Source: Sphingomonas sp. UNC305MFCol5.2 (lineage in GTDB: Bacteria; Pseudomonadota; Alphaproteobacteria; Sphingomonadales; Sphingomonadaceae). Taken from it: a stretch of 64,000 nucleotides of DNA. Below, in pieces: positions 26,729 through 35,699 of this stretch. The notes beneath the pieces are model-generated. The model saw only the letters and a list, made by a program, of their open reading frames with translations, had not been told where the DNA came from and searched no databases. The DNA lies in NCBI RefSeq assembly GCF_000712135.1, contig NZ_JOOE01000001.1, positions 930,001-994,000 of the forward strand, given 5' to 3'. The translations under genes were made by a program, and so were the position numbers. Position 1 is the stretch's first letter, and each line of letters begins with the position of its first letter.

Positions 26729-27544
26729 ATGCGCTGGGTGAATGTCAGGCCAAGCCGCCGCAGCGCAATTCTGCTCGGCACCTTGCCGCTGCTAATGGCC
26801 CTGATCGCCTATTTGATCGCTTCCGCAACTCGCCACGCGGCCAATGCCTCGGACAAGGTACTGCCCACGCCCACGGCGATGGTGGACGCGATGCGCGGGC
26901 TGCTCTTCGAGGCCGATCCGCTGAGCGGTCGGATCATCTTCTGGGCGGATACGATCGTGAGCCTCGAGCGGCTTTGTCTCGGGCTCGGCATCTGCGCGCT
27001 CTCGGCGCTGCTCGTCGGCATGATATTGGGCGTCCTGCCGGCGGCGCGCGCGACTTTCGGCGCCTTCGTCACCACCGTCGCGGTGATCCCGCCGATCGCC
27101 CTCCTGCCGATCCTCTTCATCGTTTTCGGGCTTGGCGAGACGGCGAAAGTCGCGCTGATCGTGGTCGGCGTCGCGCCGTTCCTGATCCGCGACCTCGCCG
27201 ACCACGTCCAGGCGCTCCCCCAGGAACAGTCGATCAAGGCACAGACATTGGGTGCGAGCAGCTGGCAGCTCGCGCTGCGCGTCGCCTTCCCGCAGGCACT
27301 GCCGCGCCTGATCACCGGGCTTCGCCTGTCGCTATGTCCGGCCTGGGTCTACCTCATCTCGGCGGAGGCGATCGCCTCCGACATCGGGCTTGGATACCGG
27401 ATCTTCCTCGTCCGCCGCTATCTCTCGATGGATATCATCATTCCCTATGTCGCATGGATTTCACTGCTCGCGATCGTGATGGATATGGCGCTCCTGCAGC
27501 TGAGCCGCCGCGCCTTCGCATGGGCACATCAGGCCCAGCGATGA
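26729..27544 (+). CDS. ABC transporter permease, urea-carboxylase-associated type
   Basis: A 271-residue inner-membrane permease of the SsuC/TauC class with about six transmembrane segments (for example 14-32, 78-100, 108-132, 138-155) and the cytoplasmic coupling loop with EAA-like sequence AQTLGASSWQLALRVAFPQAL. GAGGAGA sits 8 nt before the ATG. Its TGA overlaps the ATPase ATG (ATGA), so the two subunits are coupled. Expected to move the ligand of the preceding binding protein into the cytoplasm. Confidence 0.88.
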   Translation: MRWVNVRPSRRSAILLGTLPLLMALIAYLIASATRHAANASDKVLPTPTAMVDAMRGLLFEADPLSGRIIFWADTIVSLERLCLGLGICALSALLVGMILGVLPAARATFGAFVTTVAVIPPIALLPILFIVFGLGETAKVALIVVGVAPFLIRDLADHVQALPQEQSIKAQTLGASSWQLALRVAFPQALPRLITGLRLSLCPAWVYLISAEAIASDIGLGYRIFLVRRYLSMDIIIPYVAWISLLAIVMDMALLQLSRRAFAWAHQAQR

Positions 27545-28338
27545 GCGATCTCCTCGCCTTCGACAATGTCTGGCTCGAATATGGCGAGAAGATCGTGCTC
27601 GAGCGCGTGAATCTCGGCATCGCCGAGCACAGTTTCGTCTCCATCGTCGGCCCGTCCGGCGCGGGCAAGAGCAGTTTCCTGCGCCTTGCGCTGGGTCAGG
27701 AAACCCCCAGCCGTGGCCACATCCTGCTCGATGGGACGCCCCTCCCTCCCGAATGCGGACCCGATCGCGGCGTGGTCTTCCAGCGTTATTCGGTGTTCCC
27801 GCACCTGACGGCGCTACGCAACGCGATGTTCGGCCTGGAATGCGCGAAGGCGCCCTTCACCGCGCGTCTTTTCGGCGCCGCCCGGCGCCGCGCGACCGAG
27901 GAAGCCGAGGCGATGCTGACCGAAGTCGGTCTCGGCGATTCGCTCCATTTGTATCCGTCACAGCTTTCGGGCGGCATGCAGCAACGGCTTGCCATCGCCC
28001 AGGCATTGATGGCGCGCCCCCGCGTGCTGCTGCTCGACGAGCCCTTCGGCGCGCTCGATCCCGGCATCCGGCAGGACATGCACCGGCTCATCCTGCGACT
28101 GTGGGAGGAACGCGGGCTCACGGTCCTGATGGTGACGCACGACATCATCGAAGCTTTCAAGCTCGGAACGCGCGTGTTGGCTTTCGACAAGCGCCGCGTC
28201 GATCCGCACGCACCGCACCGCTTCGGCGCGACTGCGGTCTACGACTTGCCGCTCAAGAACAAGCTGCCGCTGGACACGCCCGAGGTTTCGGTGTCCAGTA
28301 TTACGATTGACAGAATCAGTAATAACTTTCAGGTGTGA
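27541..28338 (+). CDS. ABC transporter ATP-binding protein, urea-carboxylase-associated type
   Basis: A 265-residue ATPase subunit with Walker A GPSGAGKSS (38-46), Q-loop VVFQRYSVFPHL, signature LSGGMQQR, Walker B VLLLDEPFGALD and switch His in MVTHDI. The C-terminal 50 residues (after HRFGATAVYDL) extend beyond the core fold as in other carboxylase-linked copies. The last 40 nt of the gene contain the second TATTAC-N14-GTAATA dyad, so the coding sequence doubles as an internal operator for the regulator gene that follows. Confidence 0.9.
   Translation: MSDLLAFDNVWLEYGEKIVLERVNLGIAEHSFVSIVGPSGAGKSSFLRLALGQETPSRGHILLDGTPLPPECGPDRGVVFQRYSVFPHLTALRNAMFGLECAKAPFTARLFGAARRRATEEAEAMLTEVGLGDSLHLYPSQLSGGMQQRLAIAQALMARPRVLLLDEPFGALDPGIRQDMHRLILRLWEERGLTVLMVTHDIIEAFKLGTRVLAFDKRRVDPHAPHRFGATAVYDLPLKNKLPLDTPEVSVSSITIDRISNNFQV
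28299..28324. promoter_or_regulatory. Operator TATTAC-N14-GTAATA before the NikR-like gene
   Basis: Second perfect copy of the dyad at 25545-25570, with the identical 14-bp spacing but different spacer sequence. It lies inside the 3' end of the ABC ATPase gene, 19 bp before the GTG start of the NikR-like regulator. This suggests autoregulation and separate control of the downstream enzyme genes. Confidence 0.6.
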
Positions 28339-28342
28339 TGCC

Positions 28343-28825
28343 GTGAACGACGCTCCCCCCTCCAGTTTGGCCCGGCTCAGCATGAGCCTGCCGGCCGAGC
28401 TCTCCCGCCAGCTTGATGTGATGGTGGAGGAACGCGGCCTGCCGTCGCGTTCCCAGCTCATCGCCGAGCTGATCCGCAACGAGCTCGCCGAGCACGGCGC
28501 CGCCATACGGCCCGAGGACATGCTCGCCGGCACGATCACTCTGGTCTATCGCGGCGACATGGGGCGCGTGCGCCACCAGCTCGCGCAGACCCAGGCCGAG
28601 TATCTCAAGGAAGTGATCTCCTCGCAGCACGTCTTCCTCGAGGACGACCAGTCGCTCGAGGTACTGCTCGTGCAGGGCCCGGCAGTCCGGCTGCGTGACC
28701 TTTGCGATGCACTGCGCAAGGTGCGCGGCGTGCAGCAGCTCCGGCTCTTCACCACCACGGCACTCCTGCCTCCGCTCCATGAGCAGGAACGCGCCGCACT
28801 GCAGACAGGGGGCAAGACGGCATGA
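28343..28825 (+). CDS. NikR-family ribbon-helix-helix regulator lacking most nickel ligands
   Basis: A 160-residue regulator. Residues 10-50 are a ribbon-helix-helix domain (RLSMSLPAELSRQLD, SQLIAELIRNEL) and residues 60-140 are the NikR C-terminal ACT-like domain. Aligned to E. coli NikR from memory, residues 63-112 match without a gap. At the nickel ligands His76, His87, His89 and Cys95 it has Ala85, His96, Phe98 and Ser104, so only one ligand remains. A different effector is therefore likely. GTG 28343 is chosen because it follows the ATPase stop by 4 nt. TGA overlaps the next ATG. Likely binds the two TATTAC-N14-GTAATA sites. Confidence 0.85.
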   Translation: MNDAPPSSLARLSMSLPAELSRQLDVMVEERGLPSRSQLIAELIRNELAEHGAAIRPEDMLAGTITLVYRGDMGRVRHQLAQTQAEYLKEVISSQHVFLEDDQSLEVLLVQGPAVRLRDLCDALRKVRGVQQLRLFTTTALLPPLHEQERAALQTGGKTA

Positions 28826-29643
28826 GCGCGACACTTGCCGATCCGGGCGCCGCGCGCGCGCACGCCCGCGCCATGGACGGTACCGTCGTCGAGGCGATGC
28901 CGATCCTGCCGCCGCGTGCCGACGATCTGCCCCCGGGCGTCACATCCGACGACCTGCTCTGGGAAGAGACGATCACCGGCGGCGGCTATGCCTCCCGCCT
29001 TCTCCTGCGGGGCACGCGACTGCGCCTGATCGATCTCCAGGGCGACGCCTGCACATCGCTGCTGCTGTTCAACGCCGCCAACCCGGCCGAACGGCTCAAC
29101 ATCGCCGATACCGTCAAGGTCCAGTGGGACGCCTATCCGTCGGCGGGCAGTCTGCTGCTGTCGGACATGGGGCGCGTCCTCGCCAGTATCGAGCAGGATG
29201 ACGCCGGCACCCATGATGCCTTTTGCGGAGCCTCCAACGAAGCCTCGAACCAGCGCCACTATGGCGATGGCCGCAACTCGGGCGCCCATCCCAATGCGCG
29301 CGATCGGCTGCTCCTCGGGGCCGCCAAACATGGGCTGGGTCGGCGCGACGTCCATCCCTGCATCAATCTTTTCAAGGGCGTGCGGATCGCCGCCGACGGA
29401 GCGATCGTGCCAAATCTCGGTCCCTTCACGCCGGGGCGCTCGCTGGTCCTGCGCGCGGAGATGGATCTGATCCTGGTCCTCGCCAACTGCCCGCATGTTC
29501 TCGACGACCGGCCGTGGAGCATCGCGCCGCTGCGCGTCACCGCCTGGCGCGGGCCCGTCACCGGGACGGACGACCCGATCCGCACCGCGACGCCCGAACG
29601 GCGCCGCGCCTTCCTCAACACCGAAGATCTGTACCGCCGCTGA
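28822..29643 (+). CDS. Urea-carboxylase-associated protein 1 / carboxyguanidine deiminase subunit
   Basis: A 273-residue protein of the family once called urea amidolyase-associated protein 1 or urea-carboxylase-related aminomethyltransferase. Work on homologues showed the pair forms a carboxyguanidine deiminase (CgdA/CgdB), converting carboxyguanidine from guanidine carboxylation to allophanate. Visible family blocks: ARLRLIDLQGDACTSLLLFN-type strand near 75, EDDAGTHDAFCGASNE-like loop with Cys near 135, and HPCINLFKGVRI. ATG overlaps the NikR-like stop (ATGA); TGA overlaps the next ATG (TGATG). Which of the two subunits it is was not determined. Confidence 0.85.
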   Translation: MSATLADPGAARAHARAMDGTVVEAMPILPPRADDLPPGVTSDDLLWEETITGGGYASRLLLRGTRLRLIDLQGDACTSLLLFNAANPAERLNIADTVKVQWDAYPSAGSLLLSDMGRVLASIEQDDAGTHDAFCGASNEASNQRHYGDGRNSGAHPNARDRLLLGAAKHGLGRRDVHPCINLFKGVRIAADGAIVPNLGPFTPGRSLVLRAEMDLILVLANCPHVLDDRPWSIAPLRVTAWRGPVTGTDDPIRTATPERRRAFLNTEDLYRR

Positions 29644-30278
29644 TGGAAAACGATCCGCATTTCGCCGGCCTCGCCGGCCAGGTGGTCCACGACGAGATCG
29701 TGGCTGCCCGCGCTCCCTGGATGCATCGCGTGCGCGCCGGGGAGACGCTCCGCATCATCGACCTCGAGGGCAATCAGGCGGTCGATTTCCTGCTCTACGC
29801 CACCGACGACGATGCCGAGCGCTACAGCGCGCAGGACACGGTCGCGGCGCAGGCCAACATCTTCCTGCGGACCGGTAGCGTGCTACGGTCCAGCGAGGGC
29901 CGGCCGATGATGACGATCACGGGCACGTCGGTCGAGTATCACGACACGATCGGCGGGGCCTGCTCGTGCGAGTCCAACAGCCTGCGCTACGGCCATCACA
30001 CCAAGGCGCAGCACAGCTGCGTCGACAATTTCCTCGAGGCCAATCTGCGCGACGGCCGCGGCAAGCGCGACATGGTCTCGAACGTCAATTTCTTCATGAA
30101 CGTGCCCGTTACGCCGGACGGCGCGCTCGGCATTGTCGACGGCATCTCGGCGCCGGGCCTTTCCGTCGACCTTCGCGCCGAGATGAACGTGACTGTCGTC
30201 GTCTCGAACTGTCCGCAGATCAACAATCCCTGCAACGGCTTCAATCCCACGCCCGTCCGCATGATCGTGACGGCATGA
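29643..30278 (+). CDS. Urea-carboxylase-associated protein 2 / carboxyguanidine deiminase subunit
   Basis: A 211-residue partner of the preceding protein: TLRIIDLEGNQAVDFLLY near 38, a Cys pair in GGACSCESNSLRYG, HSCVDNFL, VSNVNFFMNVPV and the closing VVVSNCPQINNPCNGFNPT. These Cys and Asn-rich blocks are diagnostic of the family. Gene starts by one-base overlap with the previous stop and its own TGA overlaps the carboxylase ATG, so both subunits and the carboxylase should be made together. Expected to form a metal-dependent heteromeric deiminase acting on the carboxylase product. Confidence 0.87.
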   Translation: MENDPHFAGLAGQVVHDEIVAARAPWMHRVRAGETLRIIDLEGNQAVDFLLYATDDDAERYSAQDTVAAQANIFLRTGSVLRSSEGRPMMTITGTSVEYHDTIGGACSCESNSLRYGHHTKAQHSCVDNFLEANLRDGRGKRDMVSNVNFFMNVPVTPDGALGIVDGISAPGLSVDLRAEMNVTVVVSNCPQINNPCNGFNPTPVRMIVTA

Positions 30279-33200
30279 GCTTCGGCACCGTACTGATCGC
30301 CAATCGCGGGGCGATCGCGTGCCGGATCATCCGCACGCTGCGGCGCATGGGCATTCGCTCGGTTGCCGTCTTCTCCGATGCCGACGAAGCGTCGCGCCAT
30401 GTCGCCGAAGCCGATGTGGCCGTGCGGATCGGCCCCGGCCCGGCCGCCGAAAGCTATCTCGACACCGCGCGCATTCTCGCCGCCGCGCGCGAGACCGGCG
30501 CCGACGCCATCCATCCGGGTTACGGGTTTCTCTCGGAGAATGTCGACTTCGCAGAAGCCTGCGCGGCTGCCGGCATCGCCTTCATCGGGCCGACGCCCGA
30601 CAACATCCGGGCGTTCGGCCTGAAGCACAGCGCGCGCGCGCTCGCCGAGGCCGAGGGCGTGCCGCTGGCGCCGGGCACCGGGCTGCTGGCGGACGCGGAG
30701 GCTGCGATCGAAGCGGCGGCGCGGATCGGCTATCCGGTGATGCTCAAGGCGACCGCCGGTGGCGGCGGTATCGGCATGCGCGTGTGCGCCGACCCTGCGG
30801 CCGTGCGCGACGGCTATGCCGCGGTGGCACGGCTCGGCGCCGGAAATTTCGGCGACGCCGGCCTCTTCCTCGAGCGCTTCGTGCCCCGCGCCCGGCATGT
30901 CGAGGTGCAGATCTTCGGCGACGGCACCGGGCGCGTCGCCGCGCTCGGCGAGCGCGACTGCTCGCTCCAGCGCCGCAACCAGAAGGTGATCGAGGAAGCC
31001 CCGGCCCCCAATCTTCCCGAACCCGTCCGCGCCGCGCTGATCGATGCGGCGGTGCGGCTGGGAGCGGCCGCCCGGTATCGCTCGGCCGGCACCGTCGAAT
31101 TCCTCTACGACGCCGAGCGGCAGGACTGGTTCTTCCTCGAGGTCAACACGCGGCTCCAGGTCGAGCATGGCGTGACCGAGGAAGTGACCGGCATCGACCT
31201 CGTCGAATGGATGATACGCGGTGCCGCGGGCGACTACGCCTTTCTCGATGCACCCGTTCCGGCCCCGCGCGGCTGGTCGATCCAGGCACGGCTCTACGCC
31301 GAGGATCCGGCGCTCGACTTCCGGCCCGCCTCTGGCCTGCTCACCGAAGTCGCCTTCCCGCCCGAGGCGCGGATCGAGACCTGGGTCGAGAGCGGTTCGA
31401 AGGTCTCGCCTTTCTACGACCCGATGATCGCCAAGCTGATCGTGCGCGGGAAGGATCGCGACGCCGCGGTCGCGGCGATGCAGGCAGCGCTCGACGCGAC
31501 CCGCCTGGCCGGTATCGAGACGAACCTGCGCTGGCTGCGCGACGTGACGCGCGCCGACGATTTCACTTCGGGCGACGTCTCCACGCGCTCGCTCGAACAT
31601 GTCGAGCATCATCCGCACAGCGTCTCCGTGCGCTCTGCCGGCACGCTCACGACCGTGCAGGATTTTCCGGGACGGATCGGGCTGTGGGATGTCGGCGTGC
31701 CCCCTTCCGGACCGATGGACGCCCGCGCTTTCCGGCTCGGCAATGCGCTGCTGGGGAACGATGCCGCGGCCGCCGGGCTGGAGGTCACGGTGACGGGCCC
31801 TACGCTCCAGTTCAACACGGCGACGCGCATCTGCCTCACCGGCGCCGAGTTCGGTGCCACGCTTGACGGCAAGCCGGTGCCGCGCAACCAGCCTGTCGCG
31901 GTCGCCGAAGGCCAGTTGCTCGCCCTCGGCCGCGTGAATGGCGGCGGCATGCGCGGCTACATCCTGTTCGCCGGCGGCCTCGACATTCCCGCCTATCTCG
32001 GCAGCGGCAGCACCTTCGATCTCGGCGAGTTCGGCGGGCATGGCGGCCGCCGCCTGCTCGCAGGCGACACGCTGCACCTGGCGCCGCATCCGCCCGCCGT
32101 GATCCCCGGCCCGCGGGTGATCGAACAGCCGGCCTTCGGTCCGGATTGGACGATCCGCGTGCTCTATGGTCCGCATGGCGCGCCCGATTTCTTCGCCCCC
32201 GAGGATATCGAGACGTTCCTGACGGCCGACTGGCGCGTCCATTATAACAGCAACCGTACCGGTGTTCGGCTCGTCGGGCCGAAACCGCACTGGGCGCGCC
32301 GGGACGGCGGCGAGGCAGGGCTTCATCCGTCCAACATCCACGACAATCCCTATGCGATCGGTGCGCTCGACTTCACCGGCGACATGCCGATCATCCTCGG
32401 CCCGGACGGCCCTTCGCTCGGGGGGTTCGTCTGCCCGTTCGTGGTGATCGCCGCCGATCTCTGGAAGGTCGGCCAGCTCGCACCGGGCGACCGCATCCGG
32501 TTCGAGGACGTCAGCCTCGCCGATGCAGATGCAGCGAGCGCGGCCGAGGAGGAATGGATCGAGGGCCGTCCCGCCCGTCCCTCGGTGAAGACCGCCGGCG
32601 GCGGATCGGATGCGGTCCTGGCCGAGCGCGCGCCGCAGGGGCGCAGCCCGCGCGTCCTGTATCGCCGGCAGGGTGACCGCAACCTGCTCGTCGAATATGG
32701 CCCGATCACCCTGGATCTCGAGCTGCGCCTGCGGGTCCATGCCGCCACGACGGCGCTTGCCGCGCTGGAGCTGCCCGGCATCCTCGACATCGTCCCCGGC
32801 ATCCGCTCCTTCCAGGTCCATTTTGACGGCGTCCGCATCAAGGAAGACGCGCTGCTCGACCGGCTGATCGTCATCGAGGATCAGCTCGGCGAACTCGACG
32901 ACTTCGCGATCCCCTCGCGCATCGTGCATCTCCCGCTGAGCTGGGACGATCCCGCGATCCACCAGACGATCGAGCGCTACATGGCCGTGGTGCGCGACGA
33001 TGCGCCATGGTGCCCGGACAATATCGAGTTCATCCGGCGCGCCAACGGGCTCGAAAGCGCGGACGACGTCTATCGCACGGTCTTCGGCGCCAGCTACCTC
33101 GTCTACGGGCTCGGCGACGTCTATCTGGGCGCGCCGGTCGCGACGCCGATCGATCCGCGCCATCGGCTGGTGACGACCAAATACAATCCGGCGCGCACCT

Positions 33201-33874
33201 GGACGCCCCCCAATGTCGTCGGCATCGGCGGCGCCTATATGTGCATCTACGGGATGGAGGGCCCGGGCGGCTATCAGCTGTTCGGCCGCACCATCCAGGT
33301 GTGGAACACCTGGCGGCAAGACGGCGTCTTCACCGACGGCAAGCCCTGGCTGCTGCGCTTCTTCGACCAGATCCGATTCTTCCCGGTGAGCCACGAGGAA
33401 CTCATCGAATGGCGCCGCGACTTTCCGCTCGGCCGCCGCACGATCGAGATCGAGGAAACCGAATTCCGGCTCGCCGACTATCGCGCTTTCCTTGCCGAGA
33501 ATGCCGAGTCGATCGCGGCATTCGAAACGCGCCGCAACGCCGCCTTCGCTGCCGAGCGCGCCGAATGGGAGCAGCGTGGCGAGTTCGATCGTGTCGCGAG
33601 CCTGACCGAGGAGGTCGATGACAAACCCGCCGATGCGATCGCGCTTCCCGAAGGCGCGGAGCTGGTCGAGTCGCCCTTTGGCGGCAGCGTCTGGAAGCTG
33701 TTGAAAGCGCCCGGCGACGTCGTCGCCGCGGGCGAGACCATCGCGGTGATGGAAGCGATGAAGATGGAGTTTCCGCTCGAGAGCCCTGCCGCCGGGACGG
33801 TGGCGGCCCTGTATGTCGCCGAACGGCAAAGCGTCACGCCCGGTACGCCGATGCTGGCGCTGATCCGCGCATGA
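30275..33874 (+). CDS. Biotin-dependent urea/guanidine carboxylase
   Basis: A 1199-residue single-chain carboxylase. Residues about 1-450 form the biotin carboxylase domain (IANRGAIACRIIRT, HPGYGFLSEN, KATAGGGGIGMRV, EVNTRLQVEHGVTEE); about 460-1080 the carboxyltransferase domain of the urea amidolyase type (GTLTTVQDFPGRIGLWDVGVP; LYGPHGAPDFF; YNPARTWTPPNVVGIGGAY; CIYGMEGPGGYQLFGRT); the C-terminal 70 residues the biotin carrier with VMEAMKMEF. In operons with the two deiminase-type proteins the substrate is generally guanidine rather than urea, but sequence motifs alone do not prove it here. Overlaps by ATGA at both ends. Confidence 0.92.
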   Translation: MSFGTVLIANRGAIACRIIRTLRRMGIRSVAVFSDADEASRHVAEADVAVRIGPGPAAESYLDTARILAAARETGADAIHPGYGFLSENVDFAEACAAAGIAFIGPTPDNIRAFGLKHSARALAEAEGVPLAPGTGLLADAEAAIEAAARIGYPVMLKATAGGGGIGMRVCADPAAVRDGYAAVARLGAGNFGDAGLFLERFVPRARHVEVQIFGDGTGRVAALGERDCSLQRRNQKVIEEAPAPNLPEPVRAALIDAAVRLGAAARYRSAGTVEFLYDAERQDWFFLEVNTRLQVEHGVTEEVTGIDLVEWMIRGAAGDYAFLDAPVPAPRGWSIQARLYAEDPALDFRPASGLLTEVAFPPEARIETWVESGSKVSPFYDPMIAKLIVRGKDRDAAVAAMQAALDATRLAGIETNLRWLRDVTRADDFTSGDVSTRSLEHVEHHPHSVSVRSAGTLTTVQDFPGRIGLWDVGVPPSGPMDARAFRLGNALLGNDAAAAGLEVTVTGPTLQFNTATRICLTGAEFGATLDGKPVPRNQPVAVAEGQLLALGRVNGGGMRGYILFAGGLDIPAYLGSGSTFDLGEFGGHGGRRLLAGDTLHLAPHPPAVIPGPRVIEQPAFGPDWTIRVLYGPHGAPDFFAPEDIETFLTADWRVHYNSNRTGVRLVGPKPHWARRDGGEAGLHPSNIHDNPYAIGALDFTGDMPIILGPDGPSLGGFVCPFVVIAADLWKVGQLAPGDRIRFEDVSLADADAASAAEEEWIEGRPARPSVKTAGGGSDAVLAERAPQGRSPRVLYRRQGDRNLLVEYGPITLDLELRLRVHAATTALAALELPGILDIVPGIRSFQVHFDGVRIKEDALLDRLIVIEDQLGELDDFAIPSRIVHLPLSWDDPAIHQTIERYMAVVRDDAPWCPDNIEFIRRANGLESADDVYRTVFGASYLVYGLGDVYLGAPVATPIDPRHRLVTTKYNPARTWTPPNVVGIGGAYMCIYGMEGPGGYQLFGRTIQVWNTWRQDGVFTDGKPWLLRFFDQIRFFPVSHEELIEWRRDFPLGRRTIEIEETEFRLADYRAFLAENAESIAAFETRRNAAFAAERAEWEQRGEFDRVASLTEEVDDKPADAIALPEGAELVESPFGGSVWKLLKAPGDVVAAGETIAVMEAMKMEFPLESPAAGTVAALYVAERQSVTPGTPMLALIRA

Positions 33875-35622
33875 CTGCGCTCGACCGCCTGTCCGCCGCA
33901 GCCGTAGCTGCCGACGTGCGGTCGCGTCGCCGCACCGCCGCCGAGGTGATGGAAGACGTCATCCGGCGCCTCGACCGCTACGACGCCGTCCAGCCCGCGG
34001 TCTGGATATCCCGCTTCGATGCCGCCGCGCTCCGCTCGGCCGCCGCCGCGGTCGACGTGCGGATCGCCGGCGGTGACACGCTGCCGCTTGCCGGCGTGCC
34101 GTTCGCGGTAAAGGACAATATCGACGTCGTCGGCCTCGATACGACGGCCGCCTGTCCCGCCTTCGCCTACACGCCGTCCCGGCCGGCGACCGTGGTCGAA
34201 CGCCTTGTCGCCGCCGGAGCCATCCCCGTCGGCAAGACCAATCTCGATCAATTCGCGACCGGCCTCAACGGCACCCGCAGTCCCTACGGGGTCCCACGCA
34301 ACGCCTATAACCGGGCCTGGGTGAGCGGCGGATCGAGCTCCGGCTCGGCGGTCGCGGTGGCCGCCGGGCTGGTCGCCTTCGCGCTCGGCACCGACACCGC
34401 AGGATCTGGCCGCGTGCCCGCCGCCTTCAACCACCTGGTCGGCTTCAAGCCGACCCGCGGGCGGTGGAGCAGCCGCGGGCTCGTCCCCGCCTGCCGGACG
34501 CTCGACTGCATCACCGTCTTCGCCGGCACGGCCGAGGATGCCGGGCTCGTCGACCACATCGTCGCCGGTTTCGATCGCGAGGACAGCTTCTCGCGCCCGT
34601 TCGACGACGTAGCGCGCGCGCATCGCCGTATCGGCGTCCCGCGCGTCGACCAGCGCCCCTGGTTCGGCGATATCGAATCCGGCTTCCTCTACGACGCGGC
34701 GCTGGCCGGCCTCGATGCCGAGCTGGTGGAGATCGACATGGCGCCGCTCAACGAAGCGGCGCGGCTCCTCTACAACGGCCCCTGGGTCGCCGAGCGGACC
34801 GCCGCGCTCCGGGACCTGCTTCGTGACGACCCGGATGCGATCCATCCGGTCGTCCGCGGCATCGTCGAGGAAGGCCGAGCCTACAGCGCAGTCGATGCCT
34901 TCACGGCAAGCTATCGTCTCGCCGAGCTCGCCCGCGCGGCGGAGGAAATGTGGACGAGCGTCGACCTGCTCGCCTTGCCGACGGCCCCGACCAGCTATCG
35001 CGTGGCCGAGATGCTCGCCGCGCCGATCGCGCTCAACGCGAGCCTCGGTGCCTATACCAATTTCGTCAATCTGCTCGACATGGCCGCGATCGCGGTCCCG
35101 ACGGGTCGGTATCACAGCGGCGTCGGCTTCGGCGTCACGCTGATGGGCCCAGCCGGCTGCGACCGCAGCCTGATCGACCTGGCGACAACTCTTTTCCCCG
35201 CGCCGGCACTTCTGCCGCCGCTCGACCTGGAGGGACGGATGGAAACCGTGAAACTGGCCGTTGTCGGTGCGCATCTGAAGGACATGCCGTTGCATTGGCA
35301 GCTGACTTCCCGCAACGCGCGCTTCGTCGGCGAGGCCCGCACTGCTCCCGCTTATCGTCTCTATGCGATGGCGGACAGCGTGCCGCCCAAGCCCGCGCTC
35401 GTGCACAGCGGCGATGGCGCCCCGATCGCGCTCGAGATCTATGAGCTCGACATGGCAGCGTTCGGCAGCTTCGTCGCCGAAGTCCCTCCTCCCCTCGCGA
35501 TCGGCACGGTGACGCTGGAGGACGGCAGCCTGGTCAAGGGGTTCGTCGCGGAACCTCGCGCGATCGTCGATGCCGAGGACATCACTTCGCTCGGCGGATG
35601 GCGGCGCTACCTCCAGCGATAG
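33871..35622 (+). CDS. atzF: Allophanate hydrolase
   Basis: A 583-residue amidase-signature enzyme that hydrolyses allophanate to two ammonia and CO2. Catalytic Lys81 (VKDNID), cis-Ser155 in VSGGSSSGSA and Ser179 in TDTAGSGRVP match the Lys-Ser-Ser triad of AtzF with a constant offset. A C-terminal domain (about 470-583, ending ITSLGGWRRYL) typical of full-length allophanate hydrolases is present. Its ATG overlaps the carboxylase TGA. Last gene of the operon; the ferredoxin follows after 77 nt. Together with the carboxylase and deiminase it completes conversion of guanidine or urea to ammonia. Confidence 0.93.
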   Translation: MTALDRLSAAAVAADVRSRRRTAAEVMEDVIRRLDRYDAVQPAVWISRFDAAALRSAAAAVDVRIAGGDTLPLAGVPFAVKDNIDVVGLDTTAACPAFAYTPSRPATVVERLVAAGAIPVGKTNLDQFATGLNGTRSPYGVPRNAYNRAWVSGGSSSGSAVAVAAGLVAFALGTDTAGSGRVPAAFNHLVGFKPTRGRWSSRGLVPACRTLDCITVFAGTAEDAGLVDHIVAGFDREDSFSRPFDDVARAHRRIGVPRVDQRPWFGDIESGFLYDAALAGLDAELVEIDMAPLNEAARLLYNGPWVAERTAALRDLLRDDPDAIHPVVRGIVEEGRAYSAVDAFTASYRLAELARAAEEMWTSVDLLALPTAPTSYRVAEMLAAPIALNASLGAYTNFVNLLDMAAIAVPTGRYHSGVGFGVTLMGPAGCDRSLIDLATTLFPAPALLPPLDLEGRMETVKLAVVGAHLKDMPLHWQLTSRNARFVGEARTAPAYRLYAMADSVPPKPALVHSGDGAPIALEIYELDMAAFGSFVAEVPPPLAIGTVTLEDGSLVKGFVAEPRAIVDAEDITSLGGWRRYLQR

Positions 35623-35699
35623 CCGAACCCCGGACGTACCAAACATCAACCGGCGGCGTTCCGGCCGGAGCGCGCGCCCATGCACGGAGTAATGAGAGC

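Noticed and set aside
28343..28825. True nickel-responsive NikR
   Set aside because: Three of the four nickel ligands are substituted and no nickel transporter or nickel enzyme gene is adjacent.
29996..33829. Minus-strand open frame of over 1200 codons opposite the carboxylase
   Set aside because: It is the antisense shadow of the well-supported carboxylase genes: composition is Arg/Gly/Asp-rich low-complexity, it has no recognisable motif, and it is expected in GC-rich coding DNA.
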